NCBI RefSeq assembly: GCF_029813785.1 | Contig: NZ_JARVKY010000005.1 | Span: 124,001-188,000, forward strand | Length of the DNA: 64,000 nt | Direction: 5' to 3' | Source of the DNA: Streptomyces sp. DH41 | Lineage (GTDB): Bacteria > Actinomycetota > Actinomycetes > Streptomycetales > Streptomycetaceae | Shown: positions 61,564 to 64,000 of the stretch, in pieces | Numbering within the stretch: position 1 is the stretch's first letter | How the letters are laid out: every line of letters begins with the position of its first letter | The notes under the pieces: model-generated | Database searches by the model: none | The model's input: only the letters and a program-made list of their open reading frames with translations | What the model was told of the DNA's origin: nothing | Position numbers and translations under genes: made by a program

Positions 61564-63963
61564 GTGGGCGGGATCACTCTGGTGCAGGACGAACCGGTCG
61601 CCGCACCCCCGACGCCTCCCGAACCCCCCGCTCCCGCACCGGAGTGGGATGCCGGGCTGAGCCCGCGCCGGGTCCGGCTGGTCTTCGTCGGACTGATGCT
61701 GGCGCTGCTGCTCGCCGCCCTGGAGCAGATGATCGTCGCCACGGCGCTGCCGAAGATCGTCGGCGAGCTGCACGGTCTGGACAAGATGTCCTGGGCGATC
61801 ACCGCCTACCTGCTCACCTCCACCGTCGGCCTGCCGATCTACGGCAAGCTCGGCGATCTCTTCGGACGCAAGGGCGTCTTCCAGTTCGCCATCCTGGTGT
61901 TCATCGTCGGCTCGGCACTCGCCGGGCGGGCGCAGACCATGGACCAGCTGATCGCCTTCCGCGCCGTGCAGGGCGTCGGCGCGGGCGGCCTCATGATCGG
62001 TGTGCAGGCGATCATCGCGGACATCGTGCCGCCCCGCGAACGCGGCCGCTTCATGGGTCTGATCGGCGCCGCCTTCGGGCTCGCCTCGGTCGCCGGCCCC
62101 CTGCTGGGCGGCTACTTCACCGACCACCTCTCCTGGCGCTGGTGCTTCTACATCAACGTGCCCTTCGGCCTGGTCACCATGGCTGTCGTCGCCGTCGTCC
62201 TGAAGCTGCCCAAGCCGCAGGTCAAGCCCCGGCTCGACATCCTGGGCGCCCTGCTGCTCGCCGCCGCCTCCACCTGCCTGGTCCTGCTGACCAGTTGGGG
62301 CGGCACCGAGTACGAGTGGGGCTCGAAGGTCATCCTCGGTCTCGCCGCCGGAGCGGTCGCGGCCACCGTCCTCTTCCTCGTCGCCGAGCACTTCGCGCCC
62401 GAACCACTGATCCCGCTGCGGCTGTTCCGCGACTCCGTCTTCAACGTCACCGGCCTGGTCGGGCTCGTCATCGGCGTCGCCCTGTTCGGCGCCGCCAGCT
62501 ACCTGCCGACCTTCCTGCAGATGGTCGACGGCGCCACCGCCACCGAGTCGGGCCTGCTGATGCTGCCGATGATGGGCGGCATCGTCGGCGCCTCGATCAT
62601 CTCCGGGCAGATGATCAGCCGGACCGGTCACTACCGGATCCACCCGATCCTCGGCGGAGCGCTGTCCGTCATCGGCATGTGGCTGCTGTCCCGGCTCGAC
62701 GCCGACACGCCCCGGCTGCACTACAGCCTCTGGATGGCGGTCCTCGGCGCCGGCATCGGCATGGTGATGCCCGTCCTGGTCCTCGCCGTGCAGAACTCCG
62801 TGCGCCCCGCCGACCTGGGCACCGCCACCAGCGCCAACAACTACTTCCGGCAGATCGGCGGCAGCGTCGGCGCGGCCATTTTCGGCACCCTCTTCGCCGA
62901 CCGGCTCACCGACGCCCTGGCCGACCGGATCCCCGCCGAAGCGGGCACCGCCCTGCCCGACGCCGAGGCCATCACCCCACAACTCGTCCACTCCCTGCCC
63001 CCGGCGCTGCGCGACGCCTACATCGGGGCGTACGCCGACGCCATGCCGCGGATCTTCCTCTACCTGGTGCCGGTGCTCGTCCTCGGGCTGCTCATCGCCT
63101 TCTTCCTCAAGGAGAAACCCCTGGTGTCCCACAACGCCCCCGTCACCGACCCGCAGACCGCACAGCCCGTCGCCCCCGTCCCGCAGGCACGCTCGCCGTA
63201 CGCCGCAGGCATCCCCGTCTGCGGCACGGTGCAGCACCCCGACGGCACCGTCGTGCCCCGCGCGGCGCTCACCCTCATCAACGTCGGCGGGCAGCAGATC
63301 GGCCGGGGCGCCAGCGGCGACGACGGACGGTACGCGCTGGCCACGCCCGGCTCGGGGTCGTACGTCCTGATCGCCGCGGCCGGCGGCCACCAGCCGCAGG
63401 CGGTCTCCGTGACCGTCGGCGAACGCCCGGTGGAACTGGACGTGGTCCTCGGCGGCGCCGGGCGCCTGGCCGGCAGCGTGCTCACCGCGGACGGCAGCCC
63501 CGTACGCGACGCGACCGTCACCCTCACCAACGTCCACGGCGAGGTCGTCGCCACCACCCGCAGCGGCCGTGAGGGCGGCTACGTCATCACCGAGCTGGTG
63601 GCCGGCGAGTACACCCTCGCCGGCAGTGCCCCTGCCTTCCGCCCGGCCGCGCTGCCCGTCAGCGTCCAGGCCGCCCGGGAGACCCGCCAGGACGTGGAGC
63701 TGGCCGGCGGCGCCGTACTGCGAGGCACCGTGCGCGCCAGTGGCGGACGGGCCGTGGAGGACGCGCGCGTGACGCTGCTCGACGCGGCGGGCAACGTGGT
63801 GGACACGATGACCACCGGGCCGGACGGCACCTTCCGGTTCGTCGACCTGTCGTCCGGCGAGTACACCGTCATCGCCGCCGGCTACCCGCCCGTCGCGACC
63901 GTCCTCCAGGTGGCCGGCGGCGGCCGTACGGAACGCGACCTCCAGCTCGGGCACGAGGACTGA
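61564..63963 (+). CDS. DHA2-family MFS exporter with C-terminal carboxypeptidase-regulatory-like repeats (799 aa)
   Basis: Residues 35-530 are a 14-span EmrB/QacA-type drug:proton antiporter ([37 protein letters not shown], motif C-like [20 protein letters not shown]). Residues about 548-790 are three tandem beta-sandwich repeats of the CarboxypepD_reg/Cna-B-like kind, each with P-D-G-x-V...A.VTL...G..GRY. In the usual 14-span topology this tail would be cytoplasmic, which is odd for such domains. GTG 61564 has GAGGGGAG 8 nt upstream. The substrate is unknown. Confidence 0.9.
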   Translation: MGGITLVQDEPVAAPPTPPEPPAPAPEWDAGLSPRRVRLVFVGLMLALLLAALEQMIVATALPKIVGELHGLDKMSWAITAYLLTSTVGLPIYGKLGDLFGRKGVFQFAILVFIVGSALAGRAQTMDQLIAFRAVQGVGAGGLMIGVQAIIADIVPPRERGRFMGLIGAAFGLASVAGPLLGGYFTDHLSWRWCFYINVPFGLVTMAVVAVVLKLPKPQVKPRLDILGALLLAAASTCLVLLTSWGGTEYEWGSKVILGLAAGAVAATVLFLVAEHFAPEPLIPLRLFRDSVFNVTGLVGLVIGVALFGAASYLPTFLQMVDGATATESGLLMLPMMGGIVGASIISGQMISRTGHYRIHPILGGALSVIGMWLLSRLDADTPRLHYSLWMAVLGAGIGMVMPVLVLAVQNSVRPADLGTATSANNYFRQIGGSVGAAIFGTLFADRLTDALADRIPAEAGTALPDAEAITPQLVHSLPPALRDAYIGAYADAMPRIFLYLVPVLVLGLLIAFFLKEKPLVSHNAPVTDPQTAQPVAPVPQARSPYAAGIPVCGTVQHPDGTVVPRAALTLINVGGQQIGRGASGDDGRYALATPGSGSYVLIAAAGGHQPQAVSVTVGERPVELDVVLGGAGRLAGSVLTADGSPVRDATVTLTNVHGEVVATTRSGREGGYVITELVAGEYTLAGSAPAFRPAALPVSVQAARETRQDVELAGGAVLRGTVRASGGRAVEDARVTLLDAAGNVVDTMTTGPDGTFRFVDLSSGEYTVIAAGYPPVATVLQVAGGGRTERDLQLGHED

Positions 63964-63969
63964 GACCGG

Positions 63970-63997
63970 ACACCGGCGCGCGGGCGCGCGCCGGTGT
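63970..63997 (+). terminator. Terminator hairpin after the MFS exporter
   Basis: ACACCGGCGCGC (63970-63981) and GCGCGCCGGTGT (63986-63997) form a perfect 12-bp stem with a 4-nt loop, 6 nt after the stop and followed by GTT. Confidence 0.8.
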
Positions 63998-64000
63998 GTT

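Overview
The window is very GC-rich, uses many GTG starts, packs genes into ATGA/GTGA-overlapping operons and carries typical actinobacterial regulators. It looks like a Streptomyces chromosome. The order nickel transporter, PhoD, beta-galactosidase, metal ATPase, AdaA-AlkA/Ogt, sirtuin, glycerate kinase, Pss/Psd and ethylmalonyl-CoA genes recalls S. coelicolor around SCO6451-SCO6473. That comparison is from memory and was not checked. No rRNA, tRNA or CRISPR array was seen.

Layout. 1-3226: a partial gene, an AhpD-like protein and a NarL/DesK-type two-component system. 3243-4307: lipoate ligase. 4501-9534: a vitamin B12 module with btuFCD behind a cobalamin riboswitch on the minus strand, a ferric-reductase-like membrane protein, and a second cobalamin riboswitch leading a thioredoxin-like [2Fe-2S] ferredoxin on the plus strand. 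9737-16136: an AraC regulator and a siderophore import/export operon behind an iron-box promoter. 16219-21737: gamma-glutamyltransferase, an inositol-phosphatase-like enzyme, an FAD oxidoreductase and a macro-domain protein. 21811-29318: a BCCT transporter divergent from a nikABCDE-type operon with a Nur box. 29503-37685: PhoD, a beta-galactosidase with a LamG insertion, and an NmtR-like repressor divergent from a P1B-4 metal ATPase. 37828-42547: alkylation repair (AdaA-AlkA fusion, Ogt), a sirtuin, a Nudix hydrolase and glycerate kinase. 42699-44196: Psd and PssA. 44367-50445: an ethylmalonyl-CoA operon (ccr, ecm, mcl, mch, mcd). 50829-57250: a TetR regulator, a two-domain hydroxyacyl-CoA dehydrogenase, a HEAT protein, GNAT, RidA and a secreted peptidase. 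57546-59524: a TnpB element beside a broken gene. 59754-63963: an SplB/Rv2578c-like radical SAM protein with an SOS box, an SRPBCC protein and an MFS exporter with an unusual C-terminal extension.

How it fits together. Metal handling recurs: B12 import under riboswitch control, siderophore iron uptake under a DmdR/DtxR-type box, nickel import under a Nur box, and Ni/Co export under an NmtR-type operator. Imported B12 is the cofactor of ethylmalonyl-CoA mutase, encoded about 40 kb away; crotonyl-CoA carboxylase/reductase and the mutase assimilate acetyl-CoA and supply ethylmalonyl-CoA and methylmalonyl-CoA extender units for polyketides.

A second recurring feature is short tandem duplication (14-23 bp units) in intergenic spacers, in one case repeating a Shine-Dalgarno-like sequence up to a start codon.
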